From contig CM053158.1 of NCBI GenBank assembly GCA_028571685.1, positions 56,388,001-56,452,000 on the forward strand: a DNA stretch of 64,000 nucleotides, in the 5' to 3' direction. Below, piece after piece: positions 54,287-64,000 of the stretch. The stretch is from Heterohyrax brucei. Taxonomy: Eukaryota > Chordata > Mammalia > Hyracoidea > Procaviidae. The position numbers and the translations under genes are program-made. The notes under the pieces are model-generated. The model was given only the letters and a program-made list of their open reading frames with translations, was not told the origin of the DNA and ran no database searches. The stretch's first letter is position 1; each line of letters begins with the position of its first letter.

Positions 54287-54300
54287 TCATCATCTTGGCC
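54287..54300 (-). promoter_or_regulatory. YY1-like site at the L1 5' end
   Basis: The minus strand reads 'ggccaagatgatg' within ~20 bp of the L1 start. YY1 sites at L1 5' ends set the transcription start in other mammals. One base off the CAAGATGGC core, so probably decayed. Confidence 0.5.
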
Positions 54301-54319
54301 TTGCCTCTTCCTTTAGTGA

Positions 54320-54772
54320 ACATTTTGATCAAAGATTCTATTGAAAAATCCTGATCAAAAGGGTAACAATGCAGAACAGAATTTCACACTATTTATGGAA
54401 TCTAGACTTTTTACAGTTATTGCCAATGAATAAACTCCCATAACTATTGCCCTGAGATAATCTTTACAGCTAAAGCTGAAAACATCCCTGGAAGTTTCAT
54501 TAAAACCAAATGATAGTTTAATAAAGAATATCTACCTTGAGCATTATGCTTTTTTAATACCAACATGGGATCAAAGCAATAATAAATCTATCAAAAGATT
54601 AGATAGAAAATTTAGGAGGCAGTAAATTCATGTTAATGACAGGGGAATAATTTAGAAAATGATGGTGAGAATGGTTGTACAACTTGGAGAATATTGTCAA
54701 TGCCACTGAAGTGTGCATGTAGAAATCATTAAACTCGTCTGTATTCTGCTGTGTATATTCTTAACAAAAAAT
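54320..54772 (+). repeat. unassigned ~500-bp repeat, second copy
   Basis: Matches 37835-38375: 'aatcctgatcaaaagggt', 'cagaatttcacac', 'ataaactcccataactattg' and 'ctgctgtgtatattcttaac'. Its 3' end is just outside the TSD of the L1 to the right. Confidence 0.55.
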
Positions 54773-56041
54773 AAAATAACTTATTATATATACATTATTT
54801 TTATAATGATTGAGTGAGAATGTACATTCCCATATAAATTTGCATGCCCACCTATATGCAGCTCCCACTTCTCTCCCTGCCCGGTGACAGCACACTCTTC
54901 CTCTTTGCTCCACACATCACTTATCCTCCCAACAATCTCCTATCCTCTCCTCTCCACCCACTCCCCTGCCTCCAGTAAGAGGTCAGCAGGATGATATCCT
55001 ACGGATGCATAGAACCATAAAGTGCACACAAGATATGGTAACTCTGTGTCGCCAAGTCCAATCCATTCCTGTCCAAAGAGTTGATTTCCATTATGATTTA
55101 TGGACAGGGGCAGCATCAGGGCCAGCGGCCATGCTCCCAGGGGAACTCCAAGGCCCCTGGACCACCAGTTGCAGTCTTTTACTGGAGATATCAGGTTGCA
55201 CTCCTTTCTCATCTGTGTTGCCAGTGAGACTCAAATTTATGAGCTCCATCATGGCTATTACTGGTGGTGGTCAGGCACCATCTGGTTGTTCCTGTCACAA
55301 GTTGATGTAGTCACCTACTCACATGGGTCTCTCTGTCTTCTGGGTTCTCTTTCTCCCATGTCATTTTGGCCCTTGGTGATCATCTGTTCCTGCTGACTTG
55401 GGACCATTTGCTGTGCCCTCAGATGGCAGCTTGGCAGCTTTTAAGACCCCAGACGCCACTCACCAATTTGGAGTGCAGAAGGCTCTCTTAGCAAAATGCT
55501 GGTTTTGCCAATTTGGCCTCGATTTTGCTTGAGAGCATGGTCTCTGGCCCCCTGCCCCAGCTACTCTGTCCTTTCAATATCGGGTTAAGATGGGAGAAGC
55601 AATCATGTTATGTTGAAGTCCAGTTAGTATTGATCTTCTTTCTAATGGATGCTGTCACAGATTTCACTTAACCAAATTTCTACCAACTGTCTAATCTAAA
55701 CCCTCCTCCCCTCACCCTTCCTTCCTCCCCACCCTTTCAGCCATCAAAGAGTCTTTTCTTTTAAGTTCTTATCATAGGGGTCTCATACAATATTTGTCCT
55801 TTTGTCACTAACTGCTTTCACTCAACATAATGTCCTCCAGTTTAAACCAGGTTATCAGATGTTTCCTAAAATCATCATTGTTCTTTATCAATGCATAGTG
55901 TTCCATTGAGTATATATACCATGGTTTACCTATCCATTCTTCTGTTGTTGGGCATCTGGGTTAATTCTATCTTTTTGCTGTCATGGACTGTGCTGCGATA
56001 AACATTTGTGTGGATGTGTCAGTTGGTGCAAAATAAGTTAT
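54773..56041 (-). mobile_element. L1 3' part, antisense, 12-bp TSD with one mismatch
   Basis: 'aaaataacttat' (54773-54784) and 'aaaataagttat' (56030-56041) flank an antisense L1 3' UTR and ORF2 end: 'gtacattcccatataaattt', 'ctgcccggtgacagcacac', 'gttgttgggcatctgggtt'. 5'-truncated to ~1.25 kb. Confidence 0.82.
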
Positions 56042-57614
56042 ATTTTTTAAAAAGTAAAAGCAGCTGTTCAGAGTATCATTTCCTTGGATCATGCTTCTCT
56101 TCATCAAAACACTGTGGATATTGCTTTTTGCCTTTTATCTTTGGACTTTACCCCTGGAAAATCTAAAGCGAATTCATTTCTTCCCTTAGGTACACAAGGT
56201 TCTTTCTGTGCCTGGAAAATTGCAGCACTGAACATATTCCAGAAATAATGCATGCATATTGATCTGCAAATTGTTTCTTTCTTCCTTTCAGGGAAATTCT
56301 TTTGTATTATGTCTTTGAATACATCTTTTGTTACTTACTGGGGGAATATCCATCACAGCAAGACCATTCCTTTGCTGTTTATTTTAGGCTTGTTTATCTA
56401 TTAGCATTCTTATTGTCTTAATCTCATGTTGATCAATTGTAATTATGTAGAGTCTTCCTTCTAATTCATTTAAGTGTTGATTTTCTTAGTATTTGTAATT
56501 ATTTTATCTGTTTTATAATGACATTCTAGTTCTTAATTTTTTCCCTTGCATCTACAAATCACTCTGCTGTTTACATTATTGATTTGACTAAAAACAAAAC
56601 AACAACCAAAATATATGGTAGCCTCATCAAGATACAATCATGAAAAAAAAAAAGATATTTTATTCCTCAGTTATCTCTTCCAGCCTGTGCTATGGGACAG
56701 TTCTTTCTCTGTTCTTACCTGAGGGATTGGGGAAGGCCTATAGCTTCTCTGATCTCTCAAGTCTCAAGAACAATCTCCTTTCAACAATTAAAAATTCTAG
56801 TCCAATGATACTCTAAATTTACAATTACTTTCCTTCCCCAATTCAGACCTGCTTCAAGCAGAAATGTCTCTACTGAGGAAAGGGACTGCAACAGGCTTCT
56901 CTTTCACCCTGTCCATGCTTCCACAGCTGCCTTCCCAAGTCAGTTCCTGAACCTGACAACTGTTAAGGTTTAGCGTCTGCACGCTCTAGAGGTTGGCAGG
57001 AGTCATGCAGACCCTCACATGTGGGGACTCTTTGGTGACTCCAGAGGCACCTCCCAGGGAGGGCTTACGACCTGAGCTCCCATGACAGGGAAAGTGCCCA
57101 TCCTTCACTCCTGATTTCCCTTCCCATGCCTGGACTCCTGCTATCCGTTCCTTCCCAGATGTTCTACTGGGTGAAGTCCCTTTCACAGTCTTCCCACAAA
57201 AGCCTTATATTTTTCCTGAACATGAAGTAAATGTGGTCTCTTACTCTGCTCAACCACTGCAAGCTGAAACCAGAGAGAATAGACATTCTACCTTCATTAG
57301 TGTTTCTTTGGCATCATGTCTCCCATTATGAGGTTGAAGGACACATACCCTTCCCTTGCTCCATGGAAGGACAGTATGGAAACCTATACCTTTCTTCACC
57401 CTTTTCTCTGACCTTAACTGCCAACATAAGCTAGAGGTGAGTATTCTGAAAACTAGCAGAACACGGTTTGCAGTACCTTATGGTATCTTGCTTTAATGAT
57501 CTTGTCCCTCACTTTGGAATATGATGGACTTGTTATCTGTTGTGTTTTTTTAAAAATATATAAATATATCATATATGTTTGGAACACACATATACTGAAA
57601 CTGTTTGTTTTTGT
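56042..57614. other. probable old L1M 5' remnant (56.2-56.6 kb), otherwise unassigned
   Basis: 'cagggaaattcttttgtattatgtc' style sequence at about 56289-56330 resembles antisense L1M ORF1-region sequence. An AT run lies near 57550-57570. I see no gene. Confidence 0.35.
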
Positions 57615-58150
57615 ATTAGTTGTCTAACATTGCCGTAACAAATTACCACAAACTTAATGGCTTAAACTGACAGAAATTTGTGATCATACTGTTCTAGAGG
57701 TTAGAAATGTTACATGAATCTCACTGGGCTAAAATCAAAGAGTCTCAGGGCTGTACTCCTATGGAGGCTCAAGGGGAGAATTAATTTCCTGTCTTTTCCA
57801 GCTTCTAGAAGTTGCCCTCATTCCTTGGCTTATGCACCCTCCCTTCAGCTTCAAAGCCAGCAACATTGGGCCAAGTCTTTCTCGTATCACGTTGCTCTGA
57901 CTTCTTCTTCTGCCTCCCTCTTTCACTTTTAAGGAATCTTGTGATTATACTGGGTCCACCCAGTAATCTAGGATAATCTTTCTGTTTTAAGGCTAGTTAA
58001 TTGGTAGCTTCATTCCATCTACAATTTGAATTCCCCTTGGGCATGTAACAAAGCATATTCATGCATTCCACTGATTAGGACTTAGACATCTTTGGATATC
58101 AGCTGCGCCTACAGTCATTGATTATCTGAAATTCAGATTCATCTGTGCAT
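57615..58150 (+). repeat. ancient L1M-type 3'-end repeat
   Basis: 'tgtattagttgtctaacattg', 'ccacaaacttaatggcttaa', 'ccagcttctagaagttgcc', 'cattccttggcttatgc' and 'gattaggacttagacatc'. The longest of four copies of this layout in the window. Confidence 0.6.
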
Positions 58151-58539
58151 TCTGTATTTTATCCTGCTGTGTTAGAATTTTGGCAAATAATACCTTGATC
58201 TTAGATGCCACTGCATTGTTAAATAATTATGAAATTTCTAAATACTTATTTTGAATTTTTGCTCCCTAGTCATGAATACATAACAAATACCTTTCAGACT
58301 AATAATAATCTATAGACCATATTTCGAGTAGTTCTGCTTGCAAGTTGGGTAGTCATCTATACCCATCTAGAAGAGACTCAGCATGGATAGTCATCTATAC
58401 CTAGGTAGAGACACAGCATGGAGAAGGCTTGGTCTAAAAGTAGAATGCATTAGTCCTGCTCACTACCCACTGCAATAAAGTACTCAAATGGCCACACCTA
58501 ACTTCAAGACAATTTGGGAATCACAGGCCAGTTAACTGT
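58151..58539. other. no gene; short direct repeat
   Basis: 'gtagtcatctatacc' recurs at about 58350 and 58388 with 'agagac...cagcatgga' following each, a ~40-bp tandem duplication. Otherwise nothing named. Confidence 0.5.
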
Positions 58540-58727
58540 TGCTATTGGCTGCTATGGAGTCATCCCCTAACTCATGGAAATCTCATGTACAATAGAACAA
58601 AACACTGCTAAGTCCCACACCATCCCTTTGACTAGTAGTGAATCAGACTATTGTGATCAGTAGGATTTTCACTGGCTAACTTTTAGAAGTAGATTGCCAC
58701 TCAACTTTAATTCTGTGTCACTGTAGG
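58540..58727 (-). mobile_element. RTE-derived composite, antisense
   Basis: 'gctgctatggagtcatcccc', 'gtacaatagaacaaaacactg' (RTE 3' end), then 'ttttcactggctaacttttag' and 'aagtagattgccac' (5'-UTR-type). Same joint type as at 24.7 kb. Confidence 0.65.
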
Positions 58728-59094
58728 ATAAAGACAGAATGAAATTTGATGGAGCAACTATGGTCTCCACCACAATGAATTAAGCAGTTAAAACAAATGG
58801 AGCAGATATGGGTCTAGAACAACAGCGACTCGTGGCTACTGAACAGGCTGGGGAAACATGCACTGCATATTGGTAGCAGATGCCACCAATGTCAGCTCAG
58901 CATGGTGACTTAACAATGTAGAACCCCACAGAACAAGTCCTGATTAGATTATTAAGTAAACACTACCAAATTTTGAATATTGGAAACTACAGGAGTTTAG
59001 GCCAACTTTCAAGTTTGATGGCAAAGAGCCCAAGAGAACCCTCATTTCTCACAACCACTTTGAGCTTGGAGTTGACTCCCAAAACCAATCTCAG
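58728..59094. other. no recognised feature
   Basis: No named repeat or gene. Confidence 0.4.
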
Positions 59095-59560
59095 GCTTGA
59101 TGATTTGCAGAAAGGACTCACGGAACTCCCTGAAAACTCTTATACCCACACTTACAGACTGTTACAGAGAAACAAGGAGAGAAATACATAGAGTAGACTC
59201 CAGGAGACATACCAAACGGAGATTTTGCACTGCCTGTGGAATCAGAGCGTATTAACCTGCTGCCACTGATGTGTAACAATACAACTGGATATTGCCAGTC
59301 AGGGAAGCTCAGTGTTAAGGGTTTTTATTGTGGGTCCATATGTAGGCATGACTGATTTATTGCCCACGTGGCTGATTTAGCGCTCAGACTGACTAATATT
59401 GGTTGACCCAAAGCTCCTGCTCTAAATTGTGTTGTTGGTCTTTCTGGAATAGCCAGCCCTCTCTCTACAGCATGTCTGCCCCCACAACCTAAATCACAGT
59501 TGTTGCTCTCTGTCTGGCCCTAGGGCCCCAAGCAAACAAAGATTACTTCCCATGAGATGA
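59095..59560 (-). repeat. old ERVL-type LTR, probable
   Basis: 'aaaggactcacggaactcc', 'acttacagactgttacagag', 'ccagtcagggaagctcag' and 'gggtttttattgtgggtcc' (an antisense AATAAA-like signal) resemble an old LTR, so it reads on the minus strand. No internal viral gene is seen. Confidence 0.45.
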
Positions 59561-59696
59561 AGGCAAAGGACAGCTCTCTCTTTGGACAAGGTTAAATTCT
59601 TTACTGAAATAAATTCACTTATAAAAATGCAACATTCTTCTGGTGAAATAAAACATCTGCATGTCATCTGTGTTTCCTGTTCTCCTCTGTGAACAT

Positions 59697-59906
59697 ACCC
59701 TAGTAACCCAGGGTTAAAGTTTCCGGCTGCTAACCCAAAGGTCAGCTGTTTGAACCCACCAGTTGCTCTACAGGGGACAGATGTGACAGTCTGCTTTAGA
59801 ATACAACAAAGCTCTTCTACTCTGTCCTATATGATTGTTATGAGTCTGTATCAACTCAATGGTAATGGTTTTGTTTTGTTTTTTTTTGGTTTGGTTTGGT
59901 TTGGTT
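59697..59906 (+). mobile_element. AfroSINE with long (GGTTT)n tail
   Basis: 'ccggctgctaacccaaaggtc', 'ctctgtcctatatgattg' and 'caatggtaatgg', then a G/T tail of ~45 bp including four GGTTT units. Confidence 0.9.
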
Positions 59907-59970
59907 CTTCAGTTTGCCACCTCAGTTCTAAAGAGACCAGATTCTCCATGCTTCTGCTAGTGCACTATGT

Positions 59971-60165
59971 TAGGAGCCCTGGTGAGACAGTGGTTAAGTG
60001 CTCAGCTGCTAATTGATAGATTGGTGGTTCAAATCTACCAGCTGCTCCACAGGAGGGAGATGTGGCAGCCTGCTTCTGTAAATATTTACAACCTTGGAGT
60101 CCCTATGGGACAGTTCTGTTCTGTCCTGTGGGGGTCACTATAAGTCAGAACTGATTCAACAGCAA
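59971..60165 (+). mobile_element. AfroSINE long form
   Basis: 'ggagccctggtgagacagtgg', 'gatgtggcagcctgcttctg' and 'cactataagtcagaactg'. It stands ~65 bp from the previous SINE. Confidence 0.9.
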
Positions 60166-60297
60166 CACTTTATCTCTACTAAACCTTTCTGGAGTCTTCT
60201 AGCTAGTTATAACATTGCTGACTTTTAAAATCTAAAAGCAGTTTGGTTTTGCTGTTTTAATTGCATGTATCAGGCTTTGTCTTATACGTAGTTATAC

Positions 60298-60324
60298 ACA
60301 GATAGATAAATAGATAAATAGAAA
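60298..60324. repeat. (GATA/AATA)n microsatellite
   Basis: 'agatagataaatagataaat'-type short tandem repeat. Confidence 0.8.
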
Positions 60325-60363
60325 ACCTCTTCTATTAGACAGTCAACTCCTCATTAGTGTTGT

Positions 60364-60800
60364 CTTAGTTTCCTAGGATGCTATAACATAATATCAAGAA
60401 GTGGGTGGCTGTAAAGAAAAGAAATTGATTGTCTCTCAGTTCTAGAGGCTAGGCATCTGAATTCAGGGTGTCAGCAAGCTCGTGCTCTCTCTGTCTACAT
60501 GAGGAGAAAATGTTTCCTTGTGTCTTCCAACTTTTAGTAGATGTGGCCATTTCTTCGCATTCCTTGGCTTATAGATACATCTCATCTGCATGTGTTGTCT
60601 TCCCACTGTGGAATTCCAGCTCGGATTCTGTTCTCCCTGTTATATTCCATTGAGAAGGGACTAGGACCTATCCTACTCTGGTAAGACCCTTTAACTTAAC
60701 TGATAGCATCTTTTAAGAAAGCACTTATTCCAAGCAAGGCCGAATTTGCACGCACAGGGTTAAGACTTCAACATATCTTTGGGGGGAACATGATTAAATC
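60364..60800 (+). repeat. ancient L1M-type 3'-end repeat
   Basis: 'tcttagtttcctaggatgc', 'tgtctctcagttctagagg', 'gcattccttggcttatag' and 'ggactaggacctatcctac'. Same family as at 17.9 and 57.6 kb. Confidence 0.6.
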
Positions 60801-62024
60801 CGTAACAAGTATAGTCATCTCTGTAGCCCCTGTAGTATATATTCAATAAAATCTTTAAATTAAAATTTAATCCTTCCCTGATGGGGGTATAAATTTTTTC
60901 TGACATCTATCTTCCTTTGTCATGTTGGGGATTCTGAATGTGGGAAGCAACTTTCCTACACAAAGTATTACTCAAAATGCCCTGCCTTCCTGTAGCCAGC
61001 AAAGATCAATCCAGATGGTATCTGAATCTTATGTGAAGTAGATCAAGATCAAAATCCACTGGAGTTATTTCATCTACTCTGAGGGACCTGAAGGTCATTT
61101 GGCCATGTCTCCTGTATGCCTAACATTGCCATGTTTTCTCCCCTTTCTTAAGCCAGGATATTCAACTATCAACTCTTTGACTTTCTCCTCATCTTTCCAA
61201 ATAGTTTTTATTTAGTTAATTAATGCAAGTTAGCTAGTGTCCATTTCTGGTTCAACCAAAAGAACCTAGTTCATACCATGTGTTAATGATTTAAAAGGAA
61301 AAACAGGCTTTGAATGGAAATTCTGTACTGTCGATTTCACAGTCAGATTGTGCCTCTGTGGTCTAAAGATGTATTGGATGCTAAGAACCAGAGATCAATA
61401 ATATCTGAGTAACATATAACACTTCATTTTGCCTCACTCAGGGAAGAATTCATTTTGTTTGTGAGAAGTCAATGAAAGAAGGATAACTAATAAAAATTTA
61501 GCATTTCCTTACAGTGATTTAAGTTTTTGCTGAATCTGAAATTTTATATGAATACTCCAAGGGTCACTGATTTAGACAAATTAAAGGCATAAATCATATG
61601 AAACCTGTAATTGGCAGAGTGTTGTGGTTTTTACTTTGTAAAATCTATTGGCTTTCCTCTGTTTTGATTGCCTCTGTTTTACCTGTTTTTGTTATTATGC
61701 TAAAACAGTTTCTTCCTTAGTGTCTATTTATCTACAACTGCTTAGATAATGCATTAAATCATACTTCAGATATGCTAGGCTTTACTAGTTTAACAGTAGG
61801 ACTAATATCTTTACAAGAAAGTCAGTTTTTCTGAATTCAACATTCAGGATATTATCAATTCACAGAAAAGTCCACTGGGACATATCCAAGTTAACAGGTA
61901 GCCAGTCAGTATGTTATGCTGTGGAATGATTCTTGTTAAGAGTTTTGTTCCCAAGTTAATAATTACTTATAAATAGTAACAGGTAATTTGCCAATTTATT
62001 GTATGCGTGGTAAAAATCAAATTG
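60801..62024. other. about 1.2 kb without recognised gene or repeat
   Basis: AT-rich; nothing named. Confidence 0.4.
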
Positions 62025-62210
62025 CATTTAGTTTTTACAGCAGCCTTGTGATTTAATAACTCATCAGCCTCAGCTTATGATGAATCTACAACTTAAGGAA
62101 GATATGCAACATGCTTCAAATCATACAGAAAAAAAGAGACAGAGCTGGGATTTGAAACCAGGCCTGACCAACTCCAAATTCATTGCTTTCGATAAGCATA
62201 ATAATTTGGC
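62025..62210 (-). mobile_element. MIR SINE, antisense
   Basis: 'acagcagccttgtgatttaa', 'gagacagagctgggatttg' and 'aaaccaggcctgaccaactc' follow antisense MIR order. Confidence 0.75.
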
Positions 62211-62581
62211 TTTGCCTCAACATTCTGCTAACCTGCTAAATGATTCAGAACATGTTGATGTCTATTTTTCAACATTTCTACCAAAATGTAAGCACATGTC
62301 TTTTCTATGAATCACCATACAGAACTTGAAGTCTCAGTTGAGGGCTGAATCCCTTAAGACAGCAACATCAGTGCAATTTCAGAATCGTTGTTTGGATATT
62401 TACTGAGGACACCTGTATTCATATTGCTGCAAGAAATTCCCACAGAGTAGGTGGCTTAAAACAGAAATTTATTTTCTCACAGCTATGGAGACTAAAAATC
62501 TAAAATCAGTCCCTCTTCAGGGCTATACCTTCTCCCAACCCTCCAGGGGAATATTCTTTCTTGTCTCTTCCAATTTCTAGT

Positions 62582-62858
62582 TGTCATTGTTCAGTGGCTT
62601 TGAGTCAGTTCCAACTCATAACAACTGTGTGTACAACAGAACAAAACATTGCCCAGTCCTATGCTGTCCGTATAGTTGTTGTTATTCTTGAGCCCAGTGT
62701 TGCAGCCAGTGTGTCAGTGCATCTCACTGAGGGGTCTCCTCTTGGCCAGCCCTCTACTTCATCAAGCATGATGTCTTTCTCCAGGGAATGAGCCCTCCTG
62801 ACAACATGTCCAAATTACGTGAGATGCTATATCACCATCGTTGCATTTACCATCTCCT
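62582..62858 (-). mobile_element. RTE 3' end, antisense, nested
   Basis: 'cattgttcagtggctttgag', 'gtacaacagaacaaaacattg', 'agtgcatctcactgaggg' and 'catgatgtctttctccaggg'. 'ctagttg' on both sides (62577-62583 and about 62857-62863) may be the TSD. Confidence 0.82.
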
Positions 62859-63077
62859 AGTTGCCCAAGGCATTTCTGGCTTGTGGCAGCATCCCTCCAA
62901 TCTCAGTCTGTGTTTTCATACACACACACTTCTGTGTGTGTCTGTCTCTGTCTTCACATGAAGTTCTCCTTTCTATATGTCTCTCTTCCTCTTCTTATAC
63001 AAGCAACACTCATATTGGATTAGGGCCCACTCTACTCTGTACGGACTTATATTAACTTATCTCAGTAACCTATATCG

Positions 63078-63253
63078 AAACAGAAAACACTGGTGGTGTG
63101 GTGGTGAAGTGCTGTATCTGCCAATCAAAAGGTCAGCAGTTGGAATCTGCCAGATGCCTCTTGGAAAATCTATGGAACAGTCCTGCTCTGTCCTGCAGGG
63201 TTGCTAGGAGTCAGAATCAACTCGATGGCAGTGGGTGGGTTTGGTGTATCCAA
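63078..63253 (+). mobile_element. AfroSINE, nested
   Basis: 'aacactggtggtgtggtgg', 'caatcaaaaggtcagcagt' and 'caactcgatggcagtggg'. It splits the old L1M-type repeat. Confidence 0.9.
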
Positions 63254-63320
63254 ACAAGGTTGCATTCATCATTAATGGATGTTAGGACTTCAGCATATCT
63301 AACTCCTAACAACAATCTAG

Positions 63321-63679
63321 AATATTTATTAAACCAGTAATGAATGAGGGAGTGTTTAATATTCCCTTTTAAGAACAACTCTTGTAAGATGTGCTTTCTA
63401 AGCACTGTGAATTTGAGCCATTGGTCTATCCACAGTGCCCTATAGGGCAGCAGTTGGGAGAGTTCAATGAGTGAGACTGATTATTTTGAGGGTTGAATCA
63501 CACTTATGGGGAAAACAATAAAGGCAAATGACTGAACTTGATGCCAGGAAGAATTTCAACACAGTCTATCCCTCTGTTTTCCATATAGTGAAACTACAGT
63601 AGTCGATCTGATTCATATCACTTTATGAGTGCTTGCAATTCTACCTGTACCTGCAGTTTGTGCATTTATGAATGTGACA
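63321..63679. other. no recognised feature
   Basis: No named repeat or gene. Confidence 0.4.
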
Positions 63680-63900
63680 TGATAGCATGTAATGGTTAAG
63701 TACAGACTCTGAACTGAGAAACCTTGGGCTCAAATCTTGACTCTGGCTATAGGACCTTAGCCCAATCATTTAACTGTAAAACAGATACAGTAAAAGAACC
63801 TATTTCATAAGATTTTTAAGGATTTAATGGGTGGATACTTACAAAGCACTTAGAAAAGTTCTTAACATTACATAAGTGCTTACAAATGTAGCATTATTTT
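63680..63900 (+). mobile_element. MIR SINE
   Basis: 'tgggctcaaatcttgactctg', 'aatcatttaactgtaaaac', 'gatttttaaggatttaatg' and 'gcacttagaaaagttc' are in MIR order. Confidence 0.78.
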
Positions 63901-64000
63901 TATCACATACGTGCACTCAAATGTGTATCTCAAATGCATAAGAGATCCCTTACTAATAAAAAAAAGTACATTAGAAAAAAAGGAATCACCGAAAAGAATC

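Larger units (their letters stand above)
45827..54309 (-). mobile_element. L1, 5'-complete, antisense, with nested insertions
   Basis: Order on the minus strand: 5' UTR (54309-53280) whose start 'ggcaaggccaagatgatg' holds a YY1-like site; ORF1 coiled coil from 53274; ORF2 from about 52040 down to 46890; 3' UTR to the T-run at 45827-45835. Without the nested L1 (1.6 kb) it is about 6.8 kb, near full length. It is old and riddled with stops. Confidence 0.85.
62403..63320 (+). repeat. ancient L1M-type 3'-end repeat with two nested elements
   Basis: Parts: 62403-62581 ('attgctgcaagaaattccc', 'tttattttctcacagc'), 62859-63072 ('cttcttatacaagcaacac', 'ggattagggcccactc') and 63255 on ('ggatgttaggacttcagc'). 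An antisense RTE and a sense AfroSINE fill the gaps. Confidence 0.65.

Noticed and set aside
60364..63320. Segmental duplication between 57.6, 60.4 and 62.4 kb
   Set aside because: The similarity is confined to a dispersed ancient repeat and its flanks differ.
1..64000. CRISPR, operon, phage or plasmid features
   Set aside because: No spaced identical repeats, ribosome binding sites or dense coding frames; repeat content is mammalian.

Overview
The window is a gene-poor stretch of mammalian nuclear DNA. It is AT-rich and built almost wholly from interspersed repeats. The repeat content points to an afrotherian, most likely an elephant. Three things support this: about 25 tRNA-derived SINEs of the AfroSINE type on both strands (box-B-like core, then a 3' part resembling 'gagtcagaatcgactc' and a (GGTTT)n tail); many fragments of an RTE/BovB-like LINE whose 3' end resembles the SINE tail; and L1 copies with a distinctive GC-rich 3' UTR. 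Older shared mammalian repeats (MIR, MER20, old L1M, MaLR-like LTRs) lie underneath. The species call is inference, from recognition of families and not from a database search.

I find no intact protein-coding gene, rRNA or tRNA gene, CRISPR array or prokaryotic feature. All coding signal I recognise is transposon-derived and broken: RTE reverse transcriptase (8.4-9.4, 27.2-29.0, 32.5-33.4 kb), L1 ORF2 (42.1-43.5 kb +, 46.9-52.0 kb -, 48.2-48.8 kb +), L1 ORF1 coiled coil (53.3-52.9 kb -) and mariner transposase (5.1-6.0, 39.7-41.0, 41.5-42.1 kb). The one place that looks like host regulatory DNA is a CpG-rich patch at about 21.67-22.18 kb with a perfect NRF1 palindrome, a YY1-like site, an E-box and a plausible splice donor. 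It may be a small TATA-less promoter with a first exon.

Layout. 0-9.4 kb: SINEs, an antisense MER20, a MaLR-like LTR, MIRs, a mariner inside an RTE-derived repeat, and an RTE reverse transcriptase remnant. 9.4-16.7 kb: old antisense L1M layered with younger L1 3' ends, SINEs and RTE. 16.7-26 kb: microsatellites, a short L1 with an inverted 5' end, and the CpG patch. 26-27.2 kb: apparently unique. 27.2-34.8 kb: RTE fragments in both orientations and antisense L1M. 34.8-36.3 kb: apparently unique. 36.4-42.1 kb: unassigned repeats and two mariners. 42.1-44.5 kb: a 2.4-kb L1 with 16-bp target duplications. 45.8-54.3 kb: a 5'-complete antisense L1 split inside its reverse-transcriptase active-site motif by a second, sense L1. 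54.3-64 kb: another antisense L1, old LTR/L1M-type repeats, SINEs and MIRs.

The most unusual signal is a set of very short insertions (12-34 bp) that look like only the 3' tail of an AfroSINE/RTE-type element. Four have exact target-site duplications of 8-11 bp (1493-1519, 7459-7492, 48090-48101, 52580-52607) and a fifth is likely (51170-51196). Two of the four lie inside one L1, so the empty sites can be tested against other L1 copies. No new multi-gene system is visible.
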